Numbered from the stretch's first letter, positions 12,750-24,299 are shown. The stretch: 48,008 nucleotides of DNA from Gallionella sp. (GCA_025350705.1 JANXXH010000153.1:1-48008); one strand, 5' to 3'. Made by a program: numbers and translations. Notes: generated by a model not told the origin, from the letters alone.

Positions 12750-12805
12750 CGAGCAAGCTCGTCCCCCTATCTAACTTTCCCCCGCACGCGGGAAAAAGGA
12801 CAAAC

Positions 12806-13903
12806 GTGAAAATCAATTCTAAACCTCGCATCGTGGTCGGCATGTCCGGCGGAGTGGACTCCTCCGTCACGGCCTTGTTGCTCAAACAACAAGGTTATGA
12901 CGTGATTGGTCTATTCATGAAGAACTGGGAGGATGACGACGACAGCGAATACTGCTCGTCGCGCCAGGACTTGCTGGATGCGGTCTCAGTAGCCGACACC
13001 ATCGGCATCCCCATCGAGGCGGTGAACTTTGCCAAGGAATACAAAGAGCGCGTGTTCAGTGATTTCCTGCGCGAATATCAGGCCGGACGCACGCCCAATC
13101 CGGACATCCTGTGCAATGCCGAGATCAAGTTCAAGGCGTTTCTCGACCATGCCATGCAACTGGGCGCTGAAACCATTGCCACGGGTCATTACGCGCAAAT
13201 ACGCGAGGTGGATGGGCTGTTCCGGTTACTCAAAGCCGATGATGACAGCAAGGATCAGAGCTACTTTCTGCATCGCTTGAATCAAATGCAATTAAGCCAT
13301 GCGATGTTTCCGCTCGGCAAGATTTTGAAATCACAAGTGCGCGCCATTGCCGAACAACATGGTTTGCCTAATCACGCAAAGAAAGACAGTACCGGCATCT
13401 GCTTCATCGGCGAGCGCCCATTCCGCGAATTCCTGAATCGCTATTTACCCACCCAACCGGGCGAAATGCTCACCCCGGAAGGAAAGGTTGTCGGGAAACA
13501 CATAGGGCTATCGTTCTATACCATCGGACAACGTCAGGGGCTGGGCATAGGCGGAGCAAAAGCAACCTCCGGCGAACCCTGGTTCGTATCAGGCAAGGAT
13601 ATGGCGAATAACCGTTTGATCGTGGTGCAAGGGCATGACCACCCCGCTTTGCTCGCACCCCGCCTGATTGCGCTGGACGGCCATTGGATCAGCGGTACTG
13701 CGCCCCAACTCAATCATCCCTACGCGGCCAAGACGCGCTATCGGCAGGCCGATGCACCCTGTCACCTTACCCGCGTTTCCGGCAGTTCATGTGAAATCGC
13801 TTTTGACGAGGCGCAGTGGGCTGTGACGCCCGGACAATCGGTGGTCGTTTATGACGGCGCGATCTGCCTGGGTGGTGCAATCATCGAACAAGGGCACGGC
13901 TGA
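12806..13903 (+). CDS. mnmA: tRNA-specific 2-thiouridylase MnmA
   Basis: [55 protein letters not shown]. Confidence 0.97.
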   Translation: MKINSKPRIVVGMSGGVDSSVTALLLKQQGYDVIGLFMKNWEDDDDSEYCSSRQDLLDAVSVADTIGIPIEAVNFAKEYKERVFSDFLREYQAGRTPNPDILCNAEIKFKAFLDHAMQLGAETIATGHYAQIREVDGLFRLLKADDDSKDQSYFLHRLNQMQLSHAMFPLGKILKSQVRAIAEQHGLPNHAKKDSTGICFIGERPFREFLNRYLPTQPGEMLTPEGKVVGKHIGLSFYTIGQRQGLGIGGAKATSGEPWFVSGKDMANNRLIVVQGHDHPALLAPRLIALDGHWISGTAPQLNHPYAAKTRYRQADAPCHLTRVSGSSCEIAFDEAQWAVTPGQSVVVYDGAICLGGAIIEQGHG

Positions 13904-13912
13904 TTCGCGTAA

Positions 13913-15316
<1,404 letters not shown>

Positions 15317-15332
15317 CCGCTCACCCAATACA

Positions 15333-15359
15333 AACAAGCCCGCAATCGCGGGCTTGTTT
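15333..15359. terminator. Bidirectional intrinsic terminator between convergent purB and FecR-domain gene
   Basis: ACAAGCCCGC-AATC-GCGGGCTTGT with T-rich flanks on both strands. Confidence 0.8.
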
Positions 15360-15380
15360 ATAATATTGACCGATAGCACA

Positions 15381-16220
15381 TCAGAACACCAATTGTGGTC
15401 CAGCTCCCCCACCAGTCTTGCCTTTAATAGGTTCCTGAATCTGGTTTTTCGGCGCTGCATTTCCCTGTGTGGCATCCTGCCCCTGAATAACGCTATCCAC
15501 AACCGTACTGCCGCGTACCTCGCCTTTACCTCCTTTGGCTTGTGGCAGCGGTGCAGGTACTACAGTAAAGATATTAAGATTGATCGGTTGCAGCTGCGGC
15601 ATTTGATCCATCCCGCCGACAAAACCCATCTGGTTAGGCAACACGTTAACAGTGCCTTTATCAGTAGTCATGATGGTCTCGCCGACATTCACCTTGTTGT
15701 AAGTACCGGCTGGCACGGATGCTGCCAATTCGCTGCCCGCGACAACCACGAAGATTTCGTGGTCAGTACCGCGTATGCCGATAGTTGAATTGATCGTTGC
15801 AATACGATAATTGCTCTTGTTCTTCTGCCCGATCAATCCGGTGATGGCACGGATGCCGCCCTTTAACAATGAAAAAAAGCTCTTTTCGCTTCCGTCTTCC
15901 TCACCGCTGAATACAAAGCTGTCGAACTTGAGCTGTGATTCCGGGCGTATGACTATGAAACCACCGTCCCGCATCTTGATTTGAACGGTAGCATCCTTTG
16001 CAGTAGTTACAGTATCGCTTTCATGGATCACATCACCCTTTTGCAGGGCATGTGTTTGTCCGGCAGCATTGGTTGCCTGAACATTCCCACTCACAAATTG
16101 AACATTTCCGGCGACACCCGCGTAAACAGCCTGACTCAACACCATCAGAAAAACCACCAGAAAGATATTCATAAATATTGTCATACATTTTGCGGTATTC
16201 ATGATTAGCACCTCACTCAA
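15381..16220 (-). CDS. Exported FecR-domain protein
   Basis: Signal peptide; FecR-like core GDVIHESDTVTTAKDATVQIKMRDGGFIVIRPESQLKFDSF ... NSTIGIRGTDHEIFVV. Confidence 0.85.
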   Translation of the reverse strand: MSEVLIMNTAKCMTIFMNIFLVVFLMVLSQAVYAGVAGNVQFVSGNVQATNAAGQTHALQKGDVIHESDTVTTAKDATVQIKMRDGGFIVIRPESQLKFDSFVFSGEEDGSEKSFFSLLKGGIRAITGLIGQKNKSNYRIATINSTIGIRGTDHEIFVVVAGSELAASVPAGTYNKVNVGETIMTTDKGTVNVLPNQMGFVGGMDQMPQLQPINLNIFTVVPAPLPQAKGGKGEVRGSTVVDSVIQGQDATQGNAAPKNQIQEPIKGKTGGGAGPQLVF

Positions 16221-16226
16221 GTTAAA

Positions 16227-17702
16227 TTACTTAAAATCATGGCGAATGGTCAATGAAGCATCCACCCTGTCATAGCTATAAATAATGATATTGGATATAT
16301 TCTTTGCGTAGCTCAACTGTGGACGCAATGTCCACAGCTTGCTCCAACGCCAATTCGCTCCAACCACTAAGTCATATAGACGATCACTGCGTTGACGCAA
16401 AAAGTACGGATTAACATTGCTGTAATCGCCGTTTTGCTCACCGGCGTTAAAAAACAGAATCGTTTTGTCGCCGAAAGCTGCCTGACCACTCACACGCAAT
16501 CCGCTGAAACGTTTAGCTCCATCTGCTCGTCCGCCATTGGGAGTGGCCTGTGTAATGATCGTAGAAACATCTTTTTCCGTACCCGAATACAAGCTGCCGA
16601 ACAGCGTCGATTTGCCCTCTGCCAGCACATGGAACCAGCCGCCGCCAACCACCTGCTGGTCGTAATCATTCACCTGCATAACCGCATCTACAAAGCGATA
16701 TTGCGCAGACTGACCAAATATCTTCAATTGATTGCTCGGGCTGAACACATGGCTCCACTCCGCATTAAGACCGGTTGTGTCGCTATTGTGTGCGTTACCC
16801 AGATTGTACTGCCCACCCAATACGCCGAAGCGCCATGAATTCGCTTTCCCTCCGAACATCACTCCGACTCGCGCATCAAGACTGAGTGAGTCAAAACTTT
16901 TCTGCGTGTTGTTGCCACGTTGCCGCAGATCTGACCCAGCATACAAGCCCCATCTGGAGTTCAGCCTGTATGTAACTTCCCCGCCTGCAGCCACCCCATA
17001 ATAATTGTCTGATGTTTTTACGTTAGTGGGATCGAGCGTGACACTTCCAGGTACCGGAGCATCAACGAATATCTGTGATTGGCTGGTGGAGTTATTGACG
17101 TTGTTATCACGCCCGACCGTTCCCGCGACATATCCGGTGATGCGCGTGTTCTTCCCCGCATCCCGCATTGCGATCTCATCCAGATATTTTTCAATGTTGG
17201 CACGCGCCGACTCGGAAGGATTTTGTTTCAAGGCCGATGCAAATTCAGTCCTGGCACGCGGCAGATCGCCCAGTTGGTAATAGGCACGCGCCATGTCCAA
17301 TCGGGCAGCAGCAGAATCAGGGTTGACTGTCAGAACCCGCTCGAAGGCAAGCGTCGCCTTGTCAGGCTTACCACTATCCAGTGCAGCAATGCCTATCAGA
17401 TAATCAAAGTGCTCTTCACCGGCATGCTCGAACTCAAGCGGCTCAAGCAAGGTATAGGCATCGGCTGGTCTGCCGCTCTTGATCAAAGCATCGGCATCGC
17501 GTAGCAACTTGTCGTAAGCCCCGCCAGTATTCTGGTTCTGGGTTGTTGGCTCGACACGCTGAGGCAGTTTTTGCGAGGCTTCTTCTGCATACGCCTCGCT
17601 AGTTGCTGACATCAATCCAAAGAGCATCGAAGTTACCATTATCCCAACCCAACCTTTCTTGTAAAGATTGCGGCTAATCGTGGCATTCCTGACCATCATC
17701 AT
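16227..17702 (-). CDS. Exported TPR protein with C-terminal outer-membrane beta-barrel
   Basis: TPR units (DSGKPDKATLAFERVLTVNPDSAAARLDMARAYYQLGD) then aromatic/glycine-rich barrel strands. Start at ATG ~17702 (GGAG-CTGAAA-ATG) preferred over ORF-track 17897. Confidence 0.8.
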   Translation of the reverse strand: MMMVRNATISRNLYKKGWVGIMVTSMLFGLMSATSEAYAEEASQKLPQRVEPTTQNQNTGGAYDKLLRDADALIKSGRPADAYTLLEPLEFEHAGEEHFDYLIGIAALDSGKPDKATLAFERVLTVNPDSAAARLDMARAYYQLGDLPRARTEFASALKQNPSESARANIEKYLDEIAMRDAGKNTRITGYVAGTVGRDNNVNNSTSQSQIFVDAPVPGSVTLDPTNVKTSDNYYGVAAGGEVTYRLNSRWGLYAGSDLRQRGNNTQKSFDSLSLDARVGVMFGGKANSWRFGVLGGQYNLGNAHNSDTTGLNAEWSHVFSPSNQLKIFGQSAQYRFVDAVMQVNDYDQQVVGGGWFHVLAEGKSTLFGSLYSGTEKDVSTIITQATPNGGRADGAKRFSGLRVSGQAAFGDKTILFFNAGEQNGDYSNVNPYFLRQRSDRLYDLVVGANWRWSKLWTLRPQLSYAKNISNIIIYSYDRVDASLTIRHDFK

Positions 17703-19203
17703 TTTCAGCTCCATGAGAATGCCGGGTAGCGTGCTTGTTTTTGCCGGAATGGTCAAGAGTATTAAGTAGATGGTTGTCTTTGTCCTCGTCATAGCTTTCT
17801 TCATCGATGCATCCTGTAGAAACTGCAGTAGACCACGACAGTTTACTAGCCACTGGATATGCATACGAAACCGTATTCCACGAAATACCATAGTCATAAA
17901 CGAGTCCGCTATAGGGCACGGAGCCTAATAGAGAATGTGCGCCAGGAGCAACCGGGATTGTCCCTACCGAATATATGCTGGTGCCGCCTATCGGCGTGAA
18001 CAGCGCAGAGTTTACTACCACATTGTCAAGCTTCAAGTTTGCTAATGCACTTGTTTCGGTGACGACATTCATAAAAGCTCCTGAGGTTCCGGCAAGGCCA
18101 TGAACTCCGAAGGTCGCATCTGTCATCCCCATTTCGGCAGGAATAACCAAAACCATGCTCGGGTCTCCTCTGTGTGCCGCATCATCCGTATAACTGTGCA
18201 TGAATTGAGCCACAAGTACAGGATTGTTGGAAACGAATTCACCGGCTTCAGACATAACGACATCCACGAATTGACCGGCATTCAATGTCCCGCTGATCAG
18301 TCCGGTGGTCGGCATCGTAGTAACAGTGGTGCCGTCCTGGGATGCCATCACACGCACTGTGTAATTCGCACGGCCACTGAACAGCGATGTATGAAAAGTC
18401 TTGCCCCAGATAGACACGTCAGTAAGTTGCTCGACGAGATAGTCGCAGAAATCCGTGCCAGATGGCACATCGGCACAACGATGACCGCCAAATACCGCAA
18501 TGGGTTTGTCGGCTGTCACATGCGAGCCTGTCATGTCGGCATTAGCCCGATTTGCCAACTGGTAGGTTTCTCCACCGTTCAGCAAAACCGTAAACACAGC
18601 TCCTGCCGCTTTGGTCGCACCGGCGGCATTGGGGGTAATGGTGACAGTCGTGGCGTTTTGGGTAGCCACTACAGCGAATTCCGAACCATCGTATCTGCTG
18701 CTAGCGTAAGACATTATGTAGTAATTTGTTCCAAGGCTGGGGGTCGGCAAGGCCAGATAACCATCAGCGGAATACATGTTTTCAGATACCACATGCACAG
18801 AAACCGGCGATAACGCCGTCACGTGGATACCCTTGGCTTCGATAGTCTCGTTCGACATCAACACCACGGCAGGATCGAGCGTGATCACGGTTTCAGCCCC
18901 TGCCGCAACAGAAAATGGTGTGGTCGCACCGTTAAATATCACATCACCCGTAGTCGCAGTTGCCGCAGCCACAATCAACTTGTTGCTAACTGACGGACTA
19001 ACGCAAAAAGCGGGTTCGCTGACACAACGATGGTCGGGCAGCGTTAAATAGAAATCTGTCCCGACTGATGTAATGACGGGAGCGGGTGCTGGGGCAGGTG
19101 CGGAGGTCGATGCCGAAGTTTCATCGCCACTATCGCACGCGGTCAATAACAACGACGTCAGGAGCAGACCGCCATAAATTATTCTCGCATTATCTGAACG
19201 CAT
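17674..19203 (-). CDS. Lipoprotein with IgGFc-binding-protein-N-terminal-like domain
   Basis: Lipobox LLTAC; FYLTLPD..., VHVVSENMYSADGYLALPTPSLGTNYYIMSYASSR, VFGGHRCADVPSGTDFCDYLVEQL resemble the IgGFc-binding N-terminal family. ATG 19203 has GAGGA 7 nt upstream. Confidence 0.75.
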   Translation of the reverse strand: MRSDNARIIYGGLLLTSLLLTACDSGDETSASTSAPAPAPAPVITSVGTDFYLTLPDHRCVSEPAFCVSPSVSNKLIVAAATATTGDVIFNGATTPFSVAAGAETVITLDPAVVLMSNETIEAKGIHVTALSPVSVHVVSENMYSADGYLALPTPSLGTNYYIMSYASSRYDGSEFAVVATQNATTVTITPNAAGATKAAGAVFTVLLNGGETYQLANRANADMTGSHVTADKPIAVFGGHRCADVPSGTDFCDYLVEQLTDVSIWGKTFHTSLFSGRANYTVRVMASQDGTTVTTMPTTGLISGTLNAGQFVDVVMSEAGEFVSNNPVLVAQFMHSYTDDAAHRGDPSMVLVIPAEMGMTDATFGVHGLAGTSGAFMNVVTETSALANLKLDNVVVNSALFTPIGGTSIYSVGTIPVAPGAHSLLGSVPYSGLVYDYGISWNTVSYAYPVASKLSWSTAVSTGCIDEESYDEDKDNHLLNTLDHSGKNKHATRHSHGAENDDGQECHD

Positions 19204-19299
19204 TCCAATATTCCTCAAGCCTCATTTTCAATGGCATCAAGGGAGAAAATGGTTATGCACAACTCATGCAAGGCAGTAATGCATACGGACGAACATCCG

Positions 19300-19380
19300 T
19301 ATCGCAGTCCCGCTACCATAGTTTCCCTTAGGCCGGTGACTTTGCGCCCTTATCTTTCGATAAGTTTGCCAAGTGAGCGG
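19300..19380 (-). ncRNA. Cyclic di-GMP-I (GEMM-I) riboswitch aptamer
   Basis: Minus strand: CACTTGGCAAACTTATCGAAAGATAAGGGCGCAAAGTCACCGGCCTAAGGGAAACTATGGTAGCGGGACTGCG. Contains GGCAAAC, CGAAAG tetraloop hairpin, CGCAAAG, CCGGCCTAA and GGTAGCGGG blocks of GEMM-I in order. Confidence 0.88.
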
Positions 19381-19410
19381 ATAGTAGCGGATGACCTTAA
19401 TATTAGTCAA
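19381..19410 (-). promoter_or_regulatory. Sigma70-like promoter for the riboswitch-led operon
   Basis: TTGACT - 18 nt - TACTAT on the minus strand, immediately upstream of the aptamer. Confidence 0.65.
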
Positions 19411-19472
19411 AACCTAACCGACGAGTGGTCTGATTTTCGGATGAACGGAGAAGTGAGTTTTCGTCTTAAAGA

Positions 19473-20147
19473 CTAGATCAATCCTTTTTCCGCGAATGAC
19501 AGAGTTTTCCCCATCGCCACCACGAAGTGATCCAGCACACGCACATCCACCAAACTCAACGCCTGCTTGAGCGCATCGGTTAACAGTTGATCCGACTGAC
19601 TGGGTTCGGCGACACCGGAGGGATGGTTATGCGCAAGGATAACGGCAGCGGCGTTATGCGCCAGCGCGCGCTTGACTACTTCGCGCGGATATACGCTGGT
19701 TTGACTGAGCGTACCCTGGAACAACTCTTCCGAGGCGATCACGCGATGTTGAGTATCCAGAAACAGCACCAGAAAAACCTCCTGCTGCCGTCCGCCGAGC
19801 AGGAGCTGCAAATAATCGCGCACCGTGCGCGGCGAATTCAGCGCATCGCCGCGTTGCAATTCCTCTTTAAGCGCACGCCGCGACATTTCCAGCACGGCTT
19901 GCAGTTGCACAAACTTCGCCTGCCCCATACCTTTTGTTTCGCAGAAATCAGATTCACTGGCAGCGACAAGCTGAGTGAGATTGCCAAAGCAGGTAAGTAA
20001 CTCGCGCGCCAGATCCACCGCGCTTTTGCCAGTTACGCCGGTGCGCAGGAAGATCGCCAGCAACTCAGCATCGGAAAGCGATGTCGCGCCGCGCGTTAGC
20101 AACTTCTCTCTGGGGCGCTCACCTTCTGGCCAGTCTGTGATTGCCAT
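19473..20147 (-). CDS. radC: RadC/JAB-domain protein
   Basis: [37 protein letters not shown] ... [16 protein letters not shown]. Confidence 0.96.
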   Translation of the reverse strand: MAITDWPEGERPREKLLTRGATSLSDAELLAIFLRTGVTGKSAVDLARELLTCFGNLTQLVAASESDFCETKGMGQAKFVQLQAVLEMSRRALKEELQRGDALNSPRTVRDYLQLLLGGRQQEVFLVLFLDTQHRVIASEELFQGTLSQTSVYPREVVKRALAHNAAAVILAHNHPSGVAEPSQSDQLLTDALKQALSLVDVRVLDHFVVAMGKTLSFAEKGLI

Positions 20148-20167
20148 ACCACCTCCTTAATTTGATT

Positions 20168-21157
20168 TTAGCGGCCAAGGTATGGAATATCTGACACCGT
20201 AACTTCTGCTACCACTCCATTTTGCTCCAACATTAACTCAACGGCTTTTTGACGTTTATATTTGTCTGGATGAGGCCCAACTATAATTTTACGGATTGGT
20301 AATTTGATAGCATCCCCGGCGGATGGGCGACCGAAAAGCATAATGTAAGGTACCAGAACACCATTCTTCATCTCAAACTGCACAGGCTTCCTTGGTCGCT
20401 TGTCACCGGAGTCCTGCGCCAGCTTAAATAATTCGGCGTTCGAAGGTATAGCTACGATTCGCACTTCAGACTCTTCTGCAAAGCCTTTGTGCTTGTGCGT
20501 ACAAGACAGAGCAGTAATTGGCTCAACAAGTCCATCAAGCTCTTCACGCTTGTTTGTTGAGAAAAAACCACTGATAGCTTTCTGGACGGCTTTTTCCCAT
20601 TCTATGGTCTCTGGATGAGGGGCATTCTGGAGGGTATCTTGGTCATAATATTCGACGTCACCCCAAACATAAAATTGGTAATGAAAATTTTTACTCTCCT
20701 CATCCAGTAATCGTTGAAGCTCGTCAGTCTCAAAGACTATTGCATAACCACCATCTGTCCCATATCCCCGCCATTGGCTAAGAAGCCCGTCGTCTGGCGA
20801 TTGTTTTGGCACACCGCAGAATGCTGTTATGTACGGTTTGTTGAGCTTCAATGTCACAGTACGAAATGTATCAACCAAATTTTGGATATCTTGTTGAATC
20901 ACATGTTCCAAGCCACCGTTGGCTTCGATTTGGTTTTGGCCTTGTTCTGTGCTCGCCATCTTCTCCGCAACTGACCGAACGGGCTCTTCCAACAAATACG
21001 GAAGCCGCCGATCAAAAAAGCCAGTGTGCTCTTCTGAATCATTAAGATAAGCAATATTCGTAGCCCGAAGCTGTTGGCTCTCAACAATGCCCTTAAGGCC
21101 AGCGGCTGTTGTGTAGTGATACAACTGCGCATATACCTCAGTCACTGACTTACCCAT
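20168..21157 (-). CDS. DUF2971-family protein
   Basis: LYHYTTAAGLKGIVESQQLRATNIAYLNDSEEHTGFF, FCGVPKQSPDDGLLSQWRGYGTDGGYAIVFE. ATG 21157 has AAGGAG upstream. Confidence 0.8.
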   Translation of the reverse strand: MGKSVTEVYAQLYHYTTAAGLKGIVESQQLRATNIAYLNDSEEHTGFFDRRLPYLLEEPVRSVAEKMASTEQGQNQIEANGGLEHVIQQDIQNLVDTFRTVTLKLNKPYITAFCGVPKQSPDDGLLSQWRGYGTDGGYAIVFETDELQRLLDEESKNFHYQFYVWGDVEYYDQDTLQNAPHPETIEWEKAVQKAISGFFSTNKREELDGLVEPITALSCTHKHKGFAEESEVRIVAIPSNAELFKLAQDSGDKRPRKPVQFEMKNGVLVPYIMLFGRPSAGDAIKLPIRKIIVGPHPDKYKRQKAVELMLEQNGVVAEVTVSDIPYLGR

Positions 21158-21188
21158 GAGAGACTCCTTGTAAATTAAAACTCTCATG

Positions 21189-21212
21189 CTCTGTGATCGC
21201 CATAACCCCTCC
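21189..21212 (-). pseudogene. Short remnant of the radC RBS/start region
   Basis: Minus strand GGAGGGGTTATGGCGATCACAGAG versus radC GGAGGTGGTATGGCAATCACAGAC; out of context upstream of the DUF2971 gene. Confidence 0.5.
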
Positions 21213-21255
21213 GCTCAGCCCAGACAGGCTGTTTCTTGATAAGATGCGCAACATT

Positions 21256-22503
21256 ATGGAACAAACCCAGACAAAACACATCGTGCTCGGCATTACCGGC
21301 GGCATCGCGGCCTACAAGGCGGCGGAACTGGCGCGTCTGCTGATCAAGCAGGGCATCGAGGTGCAGGTGGTGATGACCGGGGCAGCTTGCCATTTCATCA
21401 CACCAACCACGATGCAGGGCCTGTCCGGTAAACCGGTTTACACCGATCAGTGGGATGCGAGCGTGCCAAACAATATGGCGCACATCAATTTGAGCCGTGC
21501 CGCAGATGCGATCGTGATCGCGCCCGCGAGCGCGGATTTTATTGCCAAGCTGGCGCACGGTCTGGCGGATGATTTGCTCTCCACCTTGTGCATGGCGCGC
21601 AATTGCCCTCTGATCATAGCCCCGGCGATGAACCGCGAGATGTGGCTGAATGCGGCGACGCAGCGCAACATCGCACAATTGATTGCCGATGGCGTAAAGG
21701 TACTTGGGCCGGACAGCGGCGTGCAGGCGTGCGGGGAAGAAGGCATAGGACGGATGCTGGAAGCAGCTCAATTGGCGCAGGATATTTTGGCGCTGCTGCG
21801 CAATGCGCCACACTCTCCAACCCTCTCCCACAAAGGTGAGAGGGGTCAAGTTCGGAGGATGGATGGGGTAAGGATTCTCATTACCGCTGGCCCTACCTAC
21901 GAAGCGATAGACACGGTGCGCGGCATCACCAACCGCAGCTCCGGCAAAATGGGCTATGCCATCGCACAGGCCGCGCTGGAGCTGGGTGCAAACGTGATGC
22001 TGGTATCCGGGCCGACAGCACTTGCCAAGCCGCAAGGCGCGCAATGCGTGGATGTGCAGAGTGCCGAGCAGATGTTCGATGCGGTAAAGCAGCATGTTGG
22101 CAATTGCGATATTTTTATCGGCGTGGCAGCGGTGGCCGATTACCGCGCCGCGCAACCCAGCGCACACAAGATCAAGAAGAGCGCGAACAATCTCACGCTG
22201 GAGCTCGTCCCTACCCCGGACATTTTGGAGTATGTCGCCAACCTGACCAATCCGCCATTCTGCGTGGGCTTTGCCGCCGAGAGTGAGAATCTCGCGGAGT
22301 ATGCCGAGCAAAAACGCCGCGCGAAAAAACTGCCCTTGCTGGTCGGCAATCTGGTGCAGCAGGCCATCGGCAGCGACGACAACGAACTGGTGTTATTTGA
22401 TGACAGTGGCAGGCAAACCCTGCCGCGAGCCGATAAACTCACGCTGGCACGCCAATTGATGCAGCGCATTGCACAACGCATTAAGGGAGGAGTATTAAAA
22501 TGA
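21256..22503 (+). CDS. coaBC: Bifunctional phosphopantothenoylcysteine decarboxylase/phosphopantothenate-cysteine ligase
   Basis: [57 protein letters not shown]. Confidence 0.97.
   Translation: MEQTQTKHIVLGITGGIAAYKAAELARLLIKQGIEVQVVMTGAACHFITPTTMQGLSGKPVYTDQWDASVPNNMAHINLSRAADAIVIAPASADFIAKLAHGLADDLLSTLCMARNCPLIIAPAMNREMWLNAATQRNIAQLIADGVKVLGPDSGVQACGEEGIGRMLEAAQLAQDILALLRNAPHSPTLSHKGERGQVRRMDGVRILITAGPTYEAIDTVRGITNRSSGKMGYAIAQAALELGANVMLVSGPTALAKPQGAQCVDVQSAEQMFDAVKQHVGNCDIFIGVAAVADYRAAQPSAHKIKKSANNLTLELVPTPDILEYVANLTNPPFCVGFAAESENLAEYAEQKRRAKKLPLLVGNLVQQAIGSDDNELVLFDDSGRQTLPRADKLTLARQLMQRIAQRIKGGVLK
21821..21845. repeat. REP-like palindrome in the CoaC-CoaB linker
   Basis: CCCTCTCCCACAAAGGTGAGAGGGG, translated in frame as part of [13 protein letters not shown]. 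Confidence 0.6.
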
Positions 22504-22973
22504 AACACGTCGCCCAAATTGAGCACATTCCCGTTGATGTCAAAATTCTCGACCATCGATTGCACGAAAACATGCCCGGTTATGCGACTGCCGGTTCAGC
22601 TGGGATCGATTTGCGCGCGTGCATCGAGCACAACATGGTGATCCAACCCAAGCAGTGCGAACTCATTCCCAGCGGCATCGCCATTCATTTAAGCAGCCTG
22701 GGCTATGCAGCGATGATTTTGCCGCGTTCCGGCTTGGGGCATAAGCACGGTATCGTGCTGGGCAACCTGGTCGGTTTGATCGACTCGGATTATCAAGGGC
22801 AGATTTTTGTTTCACTGTGGAACCGCAGCCAGATCCCCTTCACTCTGATGCCGATGGAGCGCATGGCGCAACTGGTGATCGTGCCGGTAATGCAGGCAAA
22901 GTTCAATATCGTGGAAGAATTTCCATTGAGCGAACGCGGCAGCGGCGGTTTCGGCAGCACTGGCAAGCATTAA
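22500..22973 (+). CDS. dut: dUTP diphosphatase
   Basis: [45 protein letters not shown]-terminal [12 protein letters not shown]. Confidence 0.97.
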   Translation: MKHVAQIEHIPVDVKILDHRLHENMPGYATAGSAGIDLRACIEHNMVIQPKQCELIPSGIAIHLSSLGYAAMILPRSGLGHKHGIVLGNLVGLIDSDYQGQIFVSLWNRSQIPFTLMPMERMAQLVIVPVMQAKFNIVEEFPLSERGSGGFGSTGKH

Positions 22974-22977
22974 AAAA

Positions 22978-23134
22978 ACCTCTAAAAATTCAGAGTTCGC
23001 CAAAATGCAAGGCGCGAAAAAATTTCGCCGCACCACATATTGGTTATATGGAATCAAGAAATTTTTTTCACAACGCGGCATAACCAGCGACTTAGTCGCC
23101 GTTGTATGGCGACTTAGTGGAATGGCTAGTAGTT
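22978..23134 (-). repeat. Structured intergenic repeat element (full-length copy)
   Basis: Nested inverted repeats (CTTAGTCGCC/GGCGACTTAG; GGTTAT/ATAACC; GAAAAAAATTTC/GAAATTTTTTC); 23079-23134 is shared with 47008-47090. Confidence 0.65.
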
Positions 23135-23161
23135 TTATCAGTTGGGATGAAATCTGGATAT

Positions 23162-23758
23162 TTAGCCGCGCGCGATCACGGCCTCGATTTCGGCGAAGGT
23201 GTGTGCCAATTCGAAACTCTGAACTTGCGCACCCAGTTGACGGGCGATTTGGGTAATGGAGAATAGTCCGCATACGGACTGTTTGCCATCGGCACTTTCT
23301 GCCACCACCAGCGCGTGTTGCCGGTGGGATTTTTTCAGGCTGGCGACGATTTGCCCGACTTGGGCATTTTTCACATCATCGATTTTCAATGCTTCCAGCT
23401 CACGCTGTGTCGTCATGATGTCACGCACCATGATGTCGGCATGAGTCCCCCCCATGTTTTGCAGGTAGCGCATCGGCTTTTCGCCCAGCACGTCGGTTGC
23501 AGTCAACAATCCCGCCACCTGATCGTTGTCGTCCAACACCAGCAATAAGCGTACCCCATACCGTATCATTTTGGCATTGGCTTTATCCATCGAAGTCTTG
23601 GCGCGCACACCCACCACTGAGACCTTGTTCAAATCGGTCATTACGCTGATTGCCGGATCGCTCAGCTTGACATACTCCGGCAATGTCTGAACCGGGCGCG
23701 CAAAAGCCGAACCCGATTTCAAAGGAAATACTTGCAGGGGGCTGTACTCCTTGATCAT
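23162..23758 (-). CDS. CBS-domain protein
   Basis: Two CBS-like repeats: GVRAKTSMDKANAKMIRYGVRLLLVLDDNDQVAGLLTATDVLGE and VGQIVASLKKSHRQHALVV. Confidence 0.85.
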   Translation of the reverse strand: MIKEYSPLQVFPLKSGSAFARPVQTLPEYVKLSDPAISVMTDLNKVSVVGVRAKTSMDKANAKMIRYGVRLLLVLDDNDQVAGLLTATDVLGEKPMRYLQNMGGTHADIMVRDIMTTQRELEALKIDDVKNAQVGQIVASLKKSHRQHALVVAESADGKQSVCGLFSITQIARQLGAQVQSFELAHTFAEIEAVIARG

Positions 23759-23786
23759 GAGGAACTCCTTAAAAATTCAAGCAAAA

Positions 23787-24299
23787 TCATCTGTACACCT
23801 GTTGTAAATGCGCGGTTTTATGTTTAACTGTCGGCAGGTAACCGGCCAATTCTTTAAGCGCCATCGTATAAACCTCGCGCTTGAATTCAATCACGGCGTT
23901 GATGTCCAGCCAGTAATCGTTCCAGCGCCAAGCATCAAATTCGGGATGCGAACTGGCACGTAAACAGACATCGCAATCACGACCAACCAGAAGTAACAAA
24001 AACCAGATCTGTTTTTGACCGCGGTAACCACCGCGCGACTCACGCTTGCTCCAGCTTTGCGGAACCTCATAGCGCATCCAGTCACGGGTGCGTCCGAGTA
24101 TTTTTACATGTTCCGGCATCAAGCCGACCTCTTCGTGCAACTCACGGTACATCGCCTGCTCCGGGGTCTCGCCATGCTGGATCCCGCCTTGCGGAAACTG
24201 CCATGCATGTTGCCTCACCCGCTTGCCCCAAAGCACCTGGTTCCTGCTGTTCGTGATGATAATGCCGACATTCGGGCGGTAGCCGTCTCGGTCTATCAT
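23787..24299 (-). CDS. rppH: RNA pyrophosphohydrolase
   Basis: [60 protein letters not shown]. Confidence 0.96.
   Translation of the reverse strand: MIDRDGYRPNVGIIITNSRNQVLWGKRVRQHAWQFPQGGIQHGETPEQAMYRELHEEVGLMPEHVKILGRTRDWMRYEVPQSWSKRESRGGYRGQKQIWFLLLLVGRDCDVCLRASSHPEFDAWRWNDYWLDINAVIEFKREVYTMALKELAGYLPTVKHKTAHLQQVYR

Noticed and set aside
21184-22311. 375-aa minus-strand ORF
   Set aside because: Antisense to coaBC; composition is a codon-bias shadow and no recognisable domain is present.
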